A stretch of DNA of 64,000 bases from Undaria pinnatifida. Its lineage: Eukaryota > Sar > Phaeophyceae > Laminariales > Alariaceae. A model generated the notes under the pieces. That model was given only the letters and a program-made list of their open reading frames with translations, did no database searches and was not told the origin of the DNA. The stretch lies in NCBI GenBank assembly GCA_012845835.1, contig JABAKD010000019.1, forward strand, positions 7,460,994-7,524,993, read 5' to 3'. The position numbers were made by a program, and so were the translations under genes. Below are positions 32,616 to 44,765 of the stretch, piece by piece. Numbering within the stretch: the first letter of the stretch is position 1; every line of letters starts with the position of its first letter.

Positions 32616-33552
32616 CTTTTTAGTAGGGGTGCACCCGTGGGCTAAGAAAAAGAAAACAAAAGAAATTGCAAGTCTTTGCGTTTTCCACACGGGAGCAGGG
32701 GCCTACTCGCGAGTCTGCCGGCAGAACGAAATTTCACGTGATTTTTCGACGGTCTACGGACGACTTCCGATACACCCACCAAAGCACGGACTGCCGGCCA
32801 ATTGCGCGATCGACAGCTGGCATAGTTGTCACGTGTCTCTGCGTTGGGGGCCCCTGTGCCCTGAGCTCTTGGTCGCTCTTGTTTATGTAAAACCTGCCGT
32901 GTGTTCGATGGTCTCGCGGCAGCAGCACGCCAGAACGCCCGCTCGTACGACGCTTGTGATATTTTCGGACAGAGTGATGCCAGTACGACTAAACTTGCCA
33001 ACGGCACTCCTATACTGCAACTCGAGCCATCTGCTGTGGTTCGTGTTGCCGCCCCTGCTGGTTGCTGCAGCATGTATTAGAAGGTTCACCCGACGGCTAC
33101 TGCTGCTGCACCTGACGTGTGTTTGCCTATGTCGTCGGTTGGCGTTCATGCTCGTCGTACATACTGCTGCTGTTCTCACCCCGTACGTACGGGTTTTCTC
33201 GTACCTTAACGTGCGAGGACGAGCAAAAGAAGGAAGGTGACACGAAATGACATGGAATATGGCCACAAAGCAGTGAGCACAGCGGAATAGTTCGCCATGG
33301 ATCAACCGCGCTCGTCCTTACCTGCAGCAGAGGCTGCCTGAGTGTCAGCGGTCGTGGTAATGCCAGCGCCAAAGGCCGAAGAGACGGGTCTACTGTTTAG
33401 TTTTGTCTCGAGATTCCGCTATGATACGTGAAAAAAATATAATGTTTTGGGAGTTTTTTGTCACGAAACGCCTTGCCGTCGGCAATTTGTGTCACGAAGT
33501 TGTTGTATGTCGTCGGTAATTTGTGTCCCGTTTTTGGTGCACCCACACTAGA
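32616..33552 (+). mobile_element. non-autonomous TIR element, family G, copy 1
   Basis: Aligns with 50154-51214 over about 1 kb (AACGAAATTTCACGTGATTT-type text, GGGGGCCCCTGTGCCCTG, GTCAGCGG, CCAGCGCCAAAGGCCGAAGA). Ends are short inverted repeats: GTAGGGGTGCACC at the left and GGTGCACCCACAC at the right, each with TA outside, suggesting a TA target. An open frame of 242 codons crosses it (32512-33240) but is broken in the other copy. Confidence 0.6.
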
Positions 33553-33659
33553 AAATCGCCTGTGCAAAAGTAAAAAAATCCGGTGCATTATTAGTAGGTA
33601 TCGTTATATGCTGCATACATACGCTGCAAGAATAAAATAAAACAAAACGGGATAGACCA

Positions 33660-34310
33660 ACTATATTACGGGAAATTTTGACAATGGAAGGCGAAAAGTT
33701 TGAAATTCCCAAAGATACCAGCCAAACTTTGCCTGGACGGTCGCTTATGAGCCCAATTTTGTGGAATTTGTTTTTGAAACTTTCCAGAATTCCTGAAAAA
33801 AACGATTTCTCGCGGCGATCTTGGCCAACATCTGCAGATCTTGGATTAGACGCACCGTAAATTCGTGTTCTCCACACACTTCGTTCGACGAAATCAACAA
33901 CAGCGTCGTCAACTCTGAACGTCGCGAGCTCGTTAGGGGCTCCGACCCCCCTTGGGGTACAGCGCTCCCTCTACGGACGGTGATTTGTGGCGGACGCCGA
34001 TCAGGCTTCTGTTAAAAACACATTTGGCGGCCGGTGTGTAGAAAACTGAGACAAAAACTCTATCGTCTCCAAACGTGCGAAAGACAGAATTTTGAGAGGA
34101 TGTGACGTGAGACCACAGGACAACACAAGAAACCTCTCACGCCCTAGGGCATGGATCGAGATGAACTCTTCAGCGCTGTCACCTACACTCATGTGACGTT
34201 GTCCGGGGCGAACAGTAGTAGCGACCATGGGTTGTCCCTATCTCGAGATCGAAGGTCGACCGTGTTTGTTGGACAACGTTGATCAAGGCTTGATGACAAA
34301 TAGACATATT
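33660..34310 (+). repeat. dispersed repeat family A, copy 2
   Basis: Same order of motifs as 4760-5440 but without the tandem duplication. Includes 5' text (GAAATTCCCAAAGATACCAG, GCCTGGACGGTCG) that copy 1 has lost at its palindrome junction. Confidence 0.75.
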
Positions 34311-34439
34311 GACCTGTTGGACTGGCTGCTGGACCGCATGACCAAAGAAAGAACCAGAAAATTAACATTTTAATCGTTTTCCCCCCATAGCCACGTTACC
34401 CGGAATATTTCAGCAAATAACTCAAAAAAAAGTTTGGAA

Positions 34440-35140
34440 ACTTTGGCCAAACTATGGGCTTTCATTGTCATCGGTCTTAAGACCGGTGAAGAGTTTTAAA
34501 TTCCCGAAGATCCCAGCCAAACTGTGCCTGGACGGCCGCCTACGGGTCCAATTTTGTGAAATTTATTTTTGGAACTTTCCGGGATTCCGGAAAAATTCGA
34601 TTTCTCGCGGCGATCTTGGCCAACAGCAGATCTTGGATTAGACGCGCCGAAATTTCGTGTTCTCCACACACTTCGTTCGACGAAATCAACAACAGCGTCG
34701 TGAACTCTGAACGTGGCGAGTTCGTTAGGGGCTCCGACCCCCCCTTGGTGTAAAGCGCTCACTCTACGGCCGGTGATTTGTGGCGGGCGCCGATCAGGCT
34801 TGTGTTACAAACACATTTGGCGGCTGGTGTGTAGAAAGCTGAGTCAAAAACTCTATCGTCTCCCAACGGGCGAAAAAACAGAACTTTGAGAGGATATGAC
34901 GGAAGACCACAGGACAACACAAGCAATCTCACGCCCTAGGGCATGGATCGAGATGAACTCTCCAGCGCGGCCATCTACACTCATGTGACCTCGTCCGGAA
35001 CGAAGAGCAGTGACCATGGGTTGTCTCTATATCGACATCGAACGTCAATCGCGTTTGTTGGACAATGTTGATCAAGGCTTGATGAAAAATAGACAAATTG
35101 GCCTGGTGGACCGCATGACCGAAGAAAGAGCCAGAAAAAA
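34440..35140 (+). repeat. dispersed repeat family A, copy 3
   Basis: Direct repeat of copy 2, about 775 bp downstream; both continue to ATAGACAAATTGRCCTG-like text and a CATAGC-ACGTTACCCGGAAT end. Confidence 0.75.
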
Positions 35141-35179
35141 ATGTTGAAATAATTTTCCCTCATAGCGACGTTACCCGGA

Positions 35180-35830
35180 ATCTTATGTTCTCCTCGTGAT
35201 GCTACTGTAAATAGCTAACGTCAGATGTCAATGTCATTTTTCCCCCCAGCAACCTGTCCTTTTGGGAGCGACACATTTTATGAGGACGCTTGACAATCCG
35301 CACGCACTCACGGTTCACGGGGCGCGGAGCACGAAGGGCGAGGGGCGTTCAAGTCGATCTTCTCGCCACAGCAACACTGTGAATGAAATGTAGAGTGCAT
35401 GTACCGTAAACACTCACTCGACGATGGGCCGCAAAGCAACATGGACAGCGACTCTTCGGAGCAGCAATGCAAAGGGCTGAAAAAATGTGATTCCTACTAC
35501 TGCAAAAAATAGTTGTCATTTTGTATTTGCGCACAACAACTCCCCCTGTCATGATTCAAAGAAATGCTAGAGCATGCCACCCAAAATCCAAGGTCGTGCC
35601 TATTTCTCGCTTGTCTCTCTCGGCCCCTGCACGCGTTCACGGCGAGGTAAGCAGGGGGAACGAAGGGCAAGAGGCATTGAAGCCGATCCTCGAAGAGGGC
35701 GCGCGAACAAAAAAAAATCTCGAGAAGGAGTGTCGAGATTCCGATACTGAGGCCGACACGGTAAAAAAAAACTCATAATTGTATGACCTAGGATTTGTCA
35801 AACATCATTTTAAATATATCTATAGATGCA
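35180..35830 (+). repeat. dispersed repeat family C, copy 2
   Basis: Aligns with 9960-10660. It follows family A directly, and the text CGCAGCTTGCAAAGTTGA at about 35833 is the reversed tail seen after family A copy 1 (5510-5530). Confidence 0.75.
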
Positions 35831-35849
35831 CCACGCAGCTTGCAAAGTT

Positions 35850-36990
35850 GAGTTTCAACCATTCAATCGGTAGTATTCACAGCTGACGTTTTCAATTAAA
35901 AAATAAAATAAAAAGGCATTGTTTTCTTTTTGGAAAATCAGTTTCACCGAGCGAACCAAGTGTGTCTGTGCCCACATTACCATTTGGGCTCGTGTCCCTG
36001 AGACTTGCTGCAAAATATATGGCCAGGGCCACCGTACGGATAGGAGGACCGAGAAGCTCTGCTATAGATACCACGGTGGTGCCTAGAGTACGCACCTCCG
36101 ATGTTGGATGTGTTTCGATTATGGGGGATAGATGCAGATTGTTCGCCTTCAAGAATTAAACCGAAAAACAAACAAACTACTGTTGCACGTCGCAATTTTC
36201 AAGTGTCTGATCGAAGAGACGCATGCACCACGACGCTGACCCGGCCCTGGTCTCGTGTGCCCTGCTGCTGCTGTTGTTACTACCGCTGCTACTCCTTCTG
36301 ATTCCGCTGTTGCTGCTGCTGCTGCTGCTACGAGTACGATAGCAGCAGCACTACGTGTACCGAGTTTTTTTCTCTGCCTGAGAACAGAACGAAAATATTG
36401 AACAGCGTTCGTAGATGTTCGTAAGGTTGTTTTTTTGTTCAATGCGCATCTACCACATGACCAGGTATCTTTCGCTTGCTGCTCTGCCTCATCAGTATTT
36501 TCCGTAGTCACATCCAGCATCGCAGATTGAACTACTGCAGGTATTTAGGCCGCGCGCCTCATTATTTACCGATTACTAGTACTTGATTTTGTCGCCGCAT
36601 TCAACTACATACTCGAGTTTCGCGAGGCGGCGCTAACGGCATAACTGAGTTCCTGCCCAGCCTGCTGCGAGATTCCACCGACTTGAGCACGAAAAGCCAG
36701 GCAAGGTGTTTGGGAGAATTTTGAAATGTTCTTTGGGGCGTCAAAAAGACAAAAGTAGGAGTAGTCCTCTGTACCTGGTATAATACAATAGGCATATTAC
36801 TTTCATCCCTGCGTTTTCCGAGCCCCAACTCCATTGGCCGAGGGATCCCCCCCCGCCCTTCCGCGGCCAATCAGCAGAGGCGCGCGCGGCGGGAGATTCC
36901 CCTCGGGGATACCCCCCAGTCCCGCCGTACACGTTCAGCAAGTTCAGTGACTACCATGTCATCATACTCATTAATAGAGTGGATGCACAT
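35850..36990. other. no gene; contains CTG/CAG repeat
   Basis: An interrupted CTG trinucleotide run spans about 36260-36348. Other open frames are short and unsupported. Confidence 0.5.
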
Positions 36991-36999
36991 GTAATTGCT

Positions 37000-37690
37000 T
37001 GCTGACTTCAGCGCAACTTAATTATCGAACAGCACAAACCTACCGCACAACATCAGCGCTCGGCAGCAAGGAAATGAAGCAACACAGAGCACAACCACCG
37101 CACCAACACGACATCCGCTCCCAGGTCACCGACAAAATTACCACCCACGTACCGCACGACACGTCCACCCACCGACCAAGCCATCCACTCACCAACCAAT
37201 CCACCCCCAATGCTATAATACCAGTACAAACGCAAACGGATGCGTTATTTCGTACTCGATCTTCGCCAGAGAAGGCAGCTTATACAGCGGAGAGAACAAA
37301 CTACTGCTGTTGTACCAAAGACATTAACAACAGCTCCACCTTCCACAGGCAGGAAAGCACTCACCTACGCACGAAACGACCGCCACCCACCCACCCAACC
37401 AACCAACCAACCAACCAACCGCCAACTGACCAACCCATCTTACCACCACTCCAACCAATATGTGCTACAGCAGTACAGCAGTAAAGAAGCACGTCCAGCT
37501 GGTATAGCACGTACACCAACAACCAGAGGCGATTGGTCCGTACTTGATTTTTCATCTTGAAAAAAACACAATCATGGGTACTTTGCACCTCCAGCGGAGC
37601 ACAATAACGTGTCAACCACCCATTCTCACCCACCCACCGACCCACAACCCACCCACGAACCGGTACCGGTACTTACTGCTGCATGCCGAA
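37000..37690 (-). repeat. CCA/CCAA-rich low-complexity block
   Basis: Contains a pure CCAA run (about 37394-37424) and many CCACCCACC blocks; on the minus strand it resembles the GGTGGGT-rich part of the 1098-1972 array. The long frames are compositional. Confidence 0.6.
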
Positions 37691-37699
37691 GATACACGT

Positions 37700-38750
37700 A
37701 TCTGCGATTGTAACGCCCATGATCAGCACAAAGCACCCTCAGTGAGGTTTTACTACGGCGTGGTGGTCCGTTTCAGTTAATTCTTCGCCCAGACCATTCT
37801 CTGGGGTGTTGAAAAAATGAAAAGGCAGCTACGATATTAATAGTCCGCAACCAATGCTACGATGTTCAAGCCGTGATCATTTGTACCAGTCCAGTTGACA
37901 AGGATGCTGCTTGATCGTCGGACGTGTCTATAGTTACAATAATACACCACAACACGAAGCCCGCGCTTTCGTTGACCGGCAAACAGCCCAAACAGCAGCA
38001 TAGCAGACAGGCACGACAGCGACAGCACGCCTTTCACACCTACCAGGCACCAGGTACGTCTAGTAGTGCTCCAACGAGTCTGGGACGAAAGCGGAATATT
38101 TTTTATACAACCATGAATGCAACGGTTTCCGTGGATACCATTTACGACCTGCGCTTGGCGCAGCCCAATAAGAAAAAGGGAAAAAATGAAGCGCACGAAG
38201 CGCGCCGAATTGTAGCGTCACATACTTGAACACCGTTTTGAGATACATGACATCCCAAAAAATACGGCTGGATATCCCAATACTAAAAACGTTAATTACG
38301 AAGCCGGAACTCCTATGTCACGATTCGTCGGTGTGGCGTCCGGTAACGCTTGAAGATGCGCCGGAGCGCTTGAAGATGAGCGGAGCACCCGGTGGGCTGT
38401 GGTTCGATTCTCGGTTGTCAAGGCCTCATCATCGAGGACCTCAAGGTTGCTGTCGGTGTTACAATTGGCAGATTTTTTTTCAATTTCGCTCAGAGCTCCC
38501 AGCTTCCACCCCAAACGCTTACACACGCACACACGCTCGCACCGATCATCCAACATCTCTTCTCCCTACCTCGAGCCTCGTCACGCCCTCTCACTCAGCT
38601 CTCCTTATTCGCACAGCTACACGGTGCGGGGCTACAAGCTAACTATGCTGTGCTCCTCGTGGCTAGGGGCAGGACCTAACCACGCGAAAGGATGATGTGT
38701 GTTGTGTATTGTTTTTTTTTTGTCATTGAGTTCGTACGTAGTATACAGCC
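37700..38750. other. no gene recognised
   Basis: Overlapping short frames on both strands, none with a family signature or convincing splice borders. Confidence 0.4.
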
Positions 38751-38759
38751 GTACTTGTA

Positions 38760-39240
38760 CTCGTATTCATAAAGAGACGACGTTGGAGGCGCGAGCGAAC
38801 GGGGCGGTCTCGGGGGGGAACCGGGCGACGTCGGGAGCGAGCGGGCGATGCCGGAATGCGACGACGGACTCGAGCGAGAGCGGAGCGACGGTCCGAGCAA
38901 ACGGAGCTCGTTCCGCCGCAGTTCAGCTCCTATTTTATCGAGCTCGTGCAGCCAAGAGCGCGACGCTGCGCGACAATGTTTTTCTATGTACTCGTACTGT
39001 TTGTTTTTTACGTATCATACAATGGTTCGTAGAAGAGCATCGTCTGCGAGAGCGAGCAAACGGGGCGACTTCGGGAGCGAACGGGGCCGATGAGAGCGAG
39101 CGGAGCGACGGCCCGAACGAACGGAGCGTGCGGAACGACGGTTGGATGGAGCGAATGGAGCGTGTCGCCCCGCCGTTCAGATACGTTTTGTCAAACTCGT
39201 GCTGCCGCCGAGCGCGGGCGCCGTGACGATGTGGAATCCC
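38760..39240 (+). repeat. two diverged ~250 bp units rich in GAGCGAACGG
   Basis: Units at about 38780-39005 and 39045-39240 share CGAACGGGGCG, GAGCGGAGCGACGG, CGGAGC and then CAGATACGTTTTGTC / CAGCTCCTATTTTATC followed by AACTCGTGC-GCC. The short GC motif is itself repeated within each unit. Confidence 0.6.
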
Positions 39241-39737
39241 TGTCGCCGACGAATGCCCCGCGCTCCGACCAACATTGTTTTCATTTTTTGTCGTATGTTC
39301 GATTTTAATGTTCTCGCATTTTTTCCCTTCCAAATTTTTCGTTTTTTTTCTGCTGTGAAAAAAATGTGAAAACACATACATGTACTAAACAAGTCGCTCC
39401 TACAAAAAAAAAGTTCTTCACTTTGCTCTTCATTTGTCCAACCACATACCTGAAAACCTACTCTTCTCCTCTCTTCTCCTTTCCTCTTCTCCTACTACTT
39501 TTCTATTTTCCACGTATGCCTGATTTTTGCGCTTGTAATCGTAAGAAACTCCTGTAGTATAGAAATATATACGATAGTGCGCGAACTGCCCCGTGCGAGC
39601 GGAGGCACTTGAGATTGTCCTCGCTTCAGATCGAATTCCGCTCGGAATCCGTTCGGCACCCTCTAGATCGCTTTCTCGCCCGCTCTTCTCGTGGGTCGCG
39701 TTCCTCAGCCTCCGACCTCGAACTGGGCGGACCTTGC

Positions 39738-40300
39738 GGAGATGGTGAGACATCGAGCGCGCTGAGGAAAATATTTGTGGTGCTGTTGTTGATCCGCGGA
39801 GACGACTCGGTCCCACACTCGTTGCTGGAAACATATGTGGCGCTTGCTGGGCTGTTGGACGGAGCATGCGGTGCTACCTGCTGAGATTTCAAGATCTGGA
39901 CTAAAAACCCTGCTATTATTGTATGGCTGCTATCATTCCTTTAGATTCCCGACTCTTCGAACGAACCGACCCAGCGAACGACTTGTGACCCCCACCGTTA
40001 ACAGTTCTGCAAGATCCTCCAAATGAACTCAGTTCGGAACGACTTGGCACAACCCGCAAATCTTATATTTATACCGCGTCATCAGTAGAAGCGACCTGGC
40101 ATGCGCCTTACAATAGCAGGGTTTTTAGTCCAGATCTTGAAATCTCAGCAGATACCATCGCATGCTCCAACAGCCCAGCAAGCACAACGAAAAACATGTT
40201 TTCCACCAGCGAGTGTAGGGCCGAGTAGTCTCCGCGGATCAACAACAGTACCACAAATATTTTCAAGAGAGGACTTTTTTATCTCAGCGACAATAAAACC
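39738..40300. repeat. inverted repeat with ~200 bp arms
   Basis: Left arm about 39760-39935 and right arm about 40105-40275: CTGAGATTTCAAGATCTGGA and CTAAAAACCCTGCTATT on the left are mirrored on the right; outward are GGAGCATGCG, CCAGCAAGC-type text and TCCGCGGA. The ~170 bp spacer is unique. It looks like a fold-back element or a large MITE. Confidence 0.75.
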
Positions 40301-40706
40301 CCTACAGTACCTCATTCCTCGCCCTTTCTGCGACGAGCTGGTGAAGGGGGATGATTGCCCATCCTGACGTGGGTCACTCGTGATTTCAAAATCTGGCTCA
40401 ACAAAACAGTATAATACTAAGTAATCAGAAAATACCTAATTGCCATATGACAGAGCAAAAAAAACACCACGATAAGACGCCCACGGAACAACTGCGTATG
40501 TTTTTTTTTTGGCCGGTTGAAAATCCACCTTCCGTCCATTATTTATCACTCAAATTTTATCGCGTAAGACGATCGGGCCTTATGGAAGGCTTTTCTGTCT
40601 GGTGAGGAAGATATTTCACGACTGTTCACGGGCCATTTCCTTCAGAATATCTCCTGGGGTTTGGAGGAGGATTTTGCGTAGAGAAGGCGTAGAGAATACT
40701 GGAATA

Positions 40707-41430
40707 TGTTGGTACTTCACTGAATCTTGAGCATTGCTGTGGGTTTTGCCAGGCCGTTTCTATTAATAGTGCACGGTAAATATAAATTTTGTGGGTTTTG
40801 CCAGGTCGTTTCGGACTGAGCACGTTTGGGTAGATCTTGCGGAGATGCCTCCGTTCTGCTCAATGCTGGACAATATATAATGAGTTCGATCTGTTGATTT
40901 TCGTCGAGCTCGTCACAAAATAATTTTGTGGAAGATTCAAGGGTAAATTATGTCGCAGTACATATATATATGATTGGTATACAGGTATCCGGCATATTAT
41001 TATGGAAAAAAACACCCTTCTACGTGATTGTACCGCTCAATTGTTGGTACTTCACTGAATCTTGAGCGCTGCTGCTGTGGGTCTTGCCAGGTCGTTTCTA
41101 GTGCACGACACATAATATAAAAATTGTGGGTTGTGCCAGGTCGTTCCGGACTAGGCTCGTTTAAGTGGGGATCTTGCGGAGATGCCTCGGTTCTGCTCGA
41201 TGCTGTGGAGATATTGAGTTCGATCTGTTGTTGGCTTATTCAAAAGGGTCGATTCGTTCGCAAGATATATATGAGTGGTATACAGGTATCCGGCATACCA
41301 GGTATGGAACAACACCCTTTTTTACGTGATCTTACTGCTCAATTCGTTAGAGAGTGCTGGTACTTCAATGAATCTTGAGCGCTGGTGTGGGTCTTGCCAG
41401 GTCGTTTCTGCTGCACGGTAAATGCATCTA
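40707..41430 (+). repeat. tandem repeat, unit about 320-340 bp, 2.2 copies
   Basis: GGTACTTCACTGAATCTTGAGC starts copies at about 40711 and 41046, and a partial one at 41361. Each copy contains TTGCCAGGTCGTTTC twice and ATCTTGCGGAGATGCCTC. Confidence 0.8.
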
Positions 41431-41459
41431 CTGTTGTTGCAGCACTCCTTTTCTCTCAT

Positions 41460-41672
41460 CGCATTGCATATTTTCTTTGTCAATTCCCTTCAGTCTGTAA
41501 CACTGGGCATTCGCGTCATTATATGCATTACTACAATTTTTGCACACTTGGCATTGCCTTCATTCTACTGACTTACTAAAACCTGATGAATACCAAAGAC
41601 ACTGATGATGTATATTTTCCTATCCGGAGCATGGGTGCCGGCGAATGCCGGCAACCATGCGGAGCCCTTGTA
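41460..41672 (+). repeat. hairpin-terminus family copy
   Basis: Ends with hairpin 41629-41660 (GCATGGGTGCCGGC, GAAT, GCCGGCAACCATGC) and GGAGCCCTTGTA (41661-41672), nearly the same as 24419-24462. Confidence 0.7.
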
Positions 41673-41829
41673 ATTTATGACAATATTGTAACGACGTCAG
41701 CTGTGAGTTCGTCCAACCAAATACCTGAAACACTGAACACCTACTCTTCTCTCCTCTCCTTTCCTCTGCTCTACCAGGTACTACTTTTTCTCTTCACATA
41801 CATATATATATATATGATGACTATTGTTT

Positions 41830-42035
41830 TTGAGGGGACAGGAATTTGGTCAGGTTTTTTTTTCGTCTTGGCCTCAGTATGGGATTCTCGGTACTGGAAT
41901 TTCTCGGTCAAATCGCTTCGTTCGAGCGCTGTCTTCGGGGGGCGGCTCCACCGCCCCTCGCCCTGCCTTATCCGTTCTGCACCTCCACGTGAACGCGGAT
42001 GGACGCTGAGCGAGACAAGCGAGAAGTGCGCGTAA
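41830..42035 (+). repeat. dispersed repeat family D, solo copy
   Basis: Matches 10700-10905 (TTCGTTCGAGCGC, TTCGGGGGGCGGCTCC, CGCCCCTCGCCCTGCC, GTGAACGCGGA). Here the family C partner is absent. Confidence 0.75.
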
Positions 42036-42867
42036 AATTGTATTTTGAACGGTACTCTCCAGTTATTCTCCGGATCTTCATGTACATGGAGAGGTTGATA
42101 CAGTAAAACTTGGCAAGACACTATTTCCAAGTTGACGTCATATTTATCCCAAAACAAATCATATTTACCGTAAAAACAATCCCCATGGTGCCGCGGTAGG
42201 AAGTAGCAGTGCATTAATTATTGAATTTCGGTAGGTGCGTACGTACATGGATATAGACGCGGCAAGCGCACGCATGACTTAACACGAGGTAGTGACACGA
42301 TTACAGCGCTAGAAAAAGCCACATAGCAGCATTTTACGAGTGACTGCGTCCCCGGCCTCGAGGGTGATTGTTCGGGCACATTGACATATTTTGTACTCGT
42401 GCAAGTAATATAGTTACGAGTAAAAGTAAACACATTGACTGATGCTCTTCGTATTGCACACACGCTTTTTGTCTGACTTATAGCATGGATGGGGAGGGTG
42501 TACCAAAAAACAGGGAATAACTTTTCGACACAAAACAAGGGGGAAAATCGTTCCTGTTGTTAATGGCTCCACGCGAAGGTCGTAGTTGTAGTAGTAGACG
42601 GTATCCACGTACGAAACCAGTGGCATGCATTCGTCACGGTATCGCCTCGGCGGGTGGTTCTTTTCCCCTAGAAGACTCTATGGAGAAGTATAGGCGATGT
42701 AGAAGGGGTGTTTTGTTGTTGCTGTGGTGCCTGTCTCTCCGTTGCTGTTTTGGTCATTTGCCGCGGCCAACTGGAAAAGCGGTCGTGTTGGTACGTAACT
42801 GACAAAAAAAAATGTGTTGCTTCCTACTTGACATGCTCCTTGCTGCTGATTGCTGATTGATCATCTG

Positions 42868-43240
42868 TAGTCAGTTATATAGAGCCGGTCGCCCCGGTGG
42901 TCTATCTAGTGGTTACCTTCGTATACTATTAGCTTTGGTCCTTGAGTTTATATTATCACCGTTGTGAGATTTTTTACCTTATTTGCAGAAATGCGAAAAT
43001 AGTATCAACTAACTACTGCTGAGAACGCCTAGCAGCGTGGGTAGGTGCAAGTCGACGCGAATCGACGAGGGAAGAAATTGCTGAATTCTTCTCGCGATAA
43101 GAATTAAGGCATGTACCGTACGTAGTGGGGAGGGGGCAGGACGGCCCGTTATGTGACCCCTCTGATCTGAGTTATACTACTACTGGGAGGGAGGGCGAGA
43201 GTAGTGCAAAGACAATAAATGGGATGGAAAAAAAAATCGA
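42868..43240 (+). repeat. tRNA-derived SINE-like element, copy 2
   Basis: GAGCCGGTCGCCCCGGTGG head, A-box-like TGGTCTATCTAGTGG, degenerate B box (CCTTGAGTTTATATTATC), shared body with copy 1, and AATAAATGGGATGG plus an A-rich tail. Confidence 0.6.
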
Positions 43241-43249
43241 GAACAGCTT

Positions 43250-44090
43250 TTCAGACAAGCTACTCCAACAAGAAATCACAGCAGTACAGTGGGGGTTTCC
43301 GATTCAAAATCACCCTGTGGCAAGTCGGAGCAGGCGCTCATTGCTCTTATTTGAGTTGTTGGCGATATATGGCTGTTGTATGCCGGGACATGGCGATTTG
43401 ACCGTTCTTATGATATCCCGAATGGCTTTATCTTTGACGCCCTGGGTACCAACTGTATAGATTCATCCTGAGGTCGAGCGTTTTGTACGAATTGCGGTCG
43501 CAATTTTAGCCCTACTCGAGTAGTGTGCAATACAAACCCGCGAAAATATTAGCGAGCTTAGTTAGGTTTTACGCAACAAGCGAATGAAAACGGGATTTCA
43601 GCATATGTTTTCAGTGTCGCATAAACGACAGAAACGTGATTATACTATTCCATGATTATTTGACCACTATTACGCGAGTCAAACATGCAGTGCGTCGGCC
43701 TCATTTGAGGCTTTTTTCAACGTTATTATGCTCGAGTTGTGCCAGTGTTTTAGTTCTATTTATTATGTCGTTTTGATTTGAACACCTCTTTTTTGTTTCA
43801 AATTGTGCTTATACCCGGGGGGCCGTGAATCCTGGATACAAATCGCTCTATAGTACGTCCATTCACATTGCGTTTGATGCTGTTGTTGCTGTTCAAGTGT
43901 TTCTCTCATCCTCATTTTGAGCGTGCTTGCTCGGCACGCCAACCTGATATAGGCTTACAATCGCTGTTTTGTGCGACCTATCATGCAAATAGCTGGTCGA
44001 GTTGCGCTCGCATCGCAACTGTTTGCCGTATACGGAAGTATGCGAGAAAACCCGAGTCGGTTGAAGCAATTGTGAGCTCATTGGGTCAAA
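43250..44090. other. no gene; contains a diverged tandem-unit remnant
   Basis: About 43860-44000 resembles the extension after the 320 bp units (TTTTGAGCGTGCTTG, TATAGGCTTACAA). No coding sequence is supported. Confidence 0.4.
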
Positions 44091-44109
44091 GCCTACCAGC
44101 CAATCACGA

Positions 44110-44745
44110 ATAAGTCAGTTGGGTCGGGGTTGACACGCCGGGCGGGGAGGTATCGACCCGGGAGATCATCGTTATAGTTCCCGCGTTGATGGAGTTGTAG
44201 ATATTCGGAGGATTTCTGAACCGGGGATGGGGCTCTATCTCCCCCGTGTGTGACGGAACTGCCCTCCATTGGTTAGTGAGCCTCTATCATCCTCCTAGGG
44301 TGGGGCGGCGTCGTGGAGCTCGAACCAATCAGCGATTTTAGCCAACGGAGTTGGGGTTTGTACACCGTGAGGGGTGGTGACGACCCGAGAGAACTCGGTT
44401 TTATTCCCCGGTTTGTCTAACTTTTAGAAATATCATAATGACCTCCGTACCGGGGGTGGGACCCTATCGTCCCCGGGTGGAGCTGGCTCTATCATATACG
44501 ACCCCAGCCAATCAGAGATCGGCCGGTAGGTGGGTTTGGGGATTATTCCACACTGTGCGGGGAGGTATCAATCCTGGTGATATCCGTGTTCGTTCCCGGG
44601 TTGTCGGAGTTGTATATGTATGTGTGGATGGATTATGATCGTATGACGGGACCCTTTCGCCCCCAGAAGACGGTAAAATTCTGTACGATCCCGGCCAAGG
44701 AGCGACCAGCGATCAGACAAAAAGGCCATACCAGGAAATATGTGT
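44110..44745 (+). repeat. diverged tandem repeat, period about 200-225 bp, three units
   Basis: Each unit contains GGGGAGGTATCRAYCC-like text (about 44146, 44370, 44560), ACCGGGGGTGGGACCCTATC-like text and AGCCAATCAG-like text. Units are about 70% alike by eye. Confidence 0.6.
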
Positions 44746-44765
44746 TTGTTTGTTTTTTCGTCTAA

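Noticed and set aside
32512-33240. 242-codon frame in family G
   Set aside because: The corresponding frame in copy 2 is broken by indels and the text has no recognisable domain.
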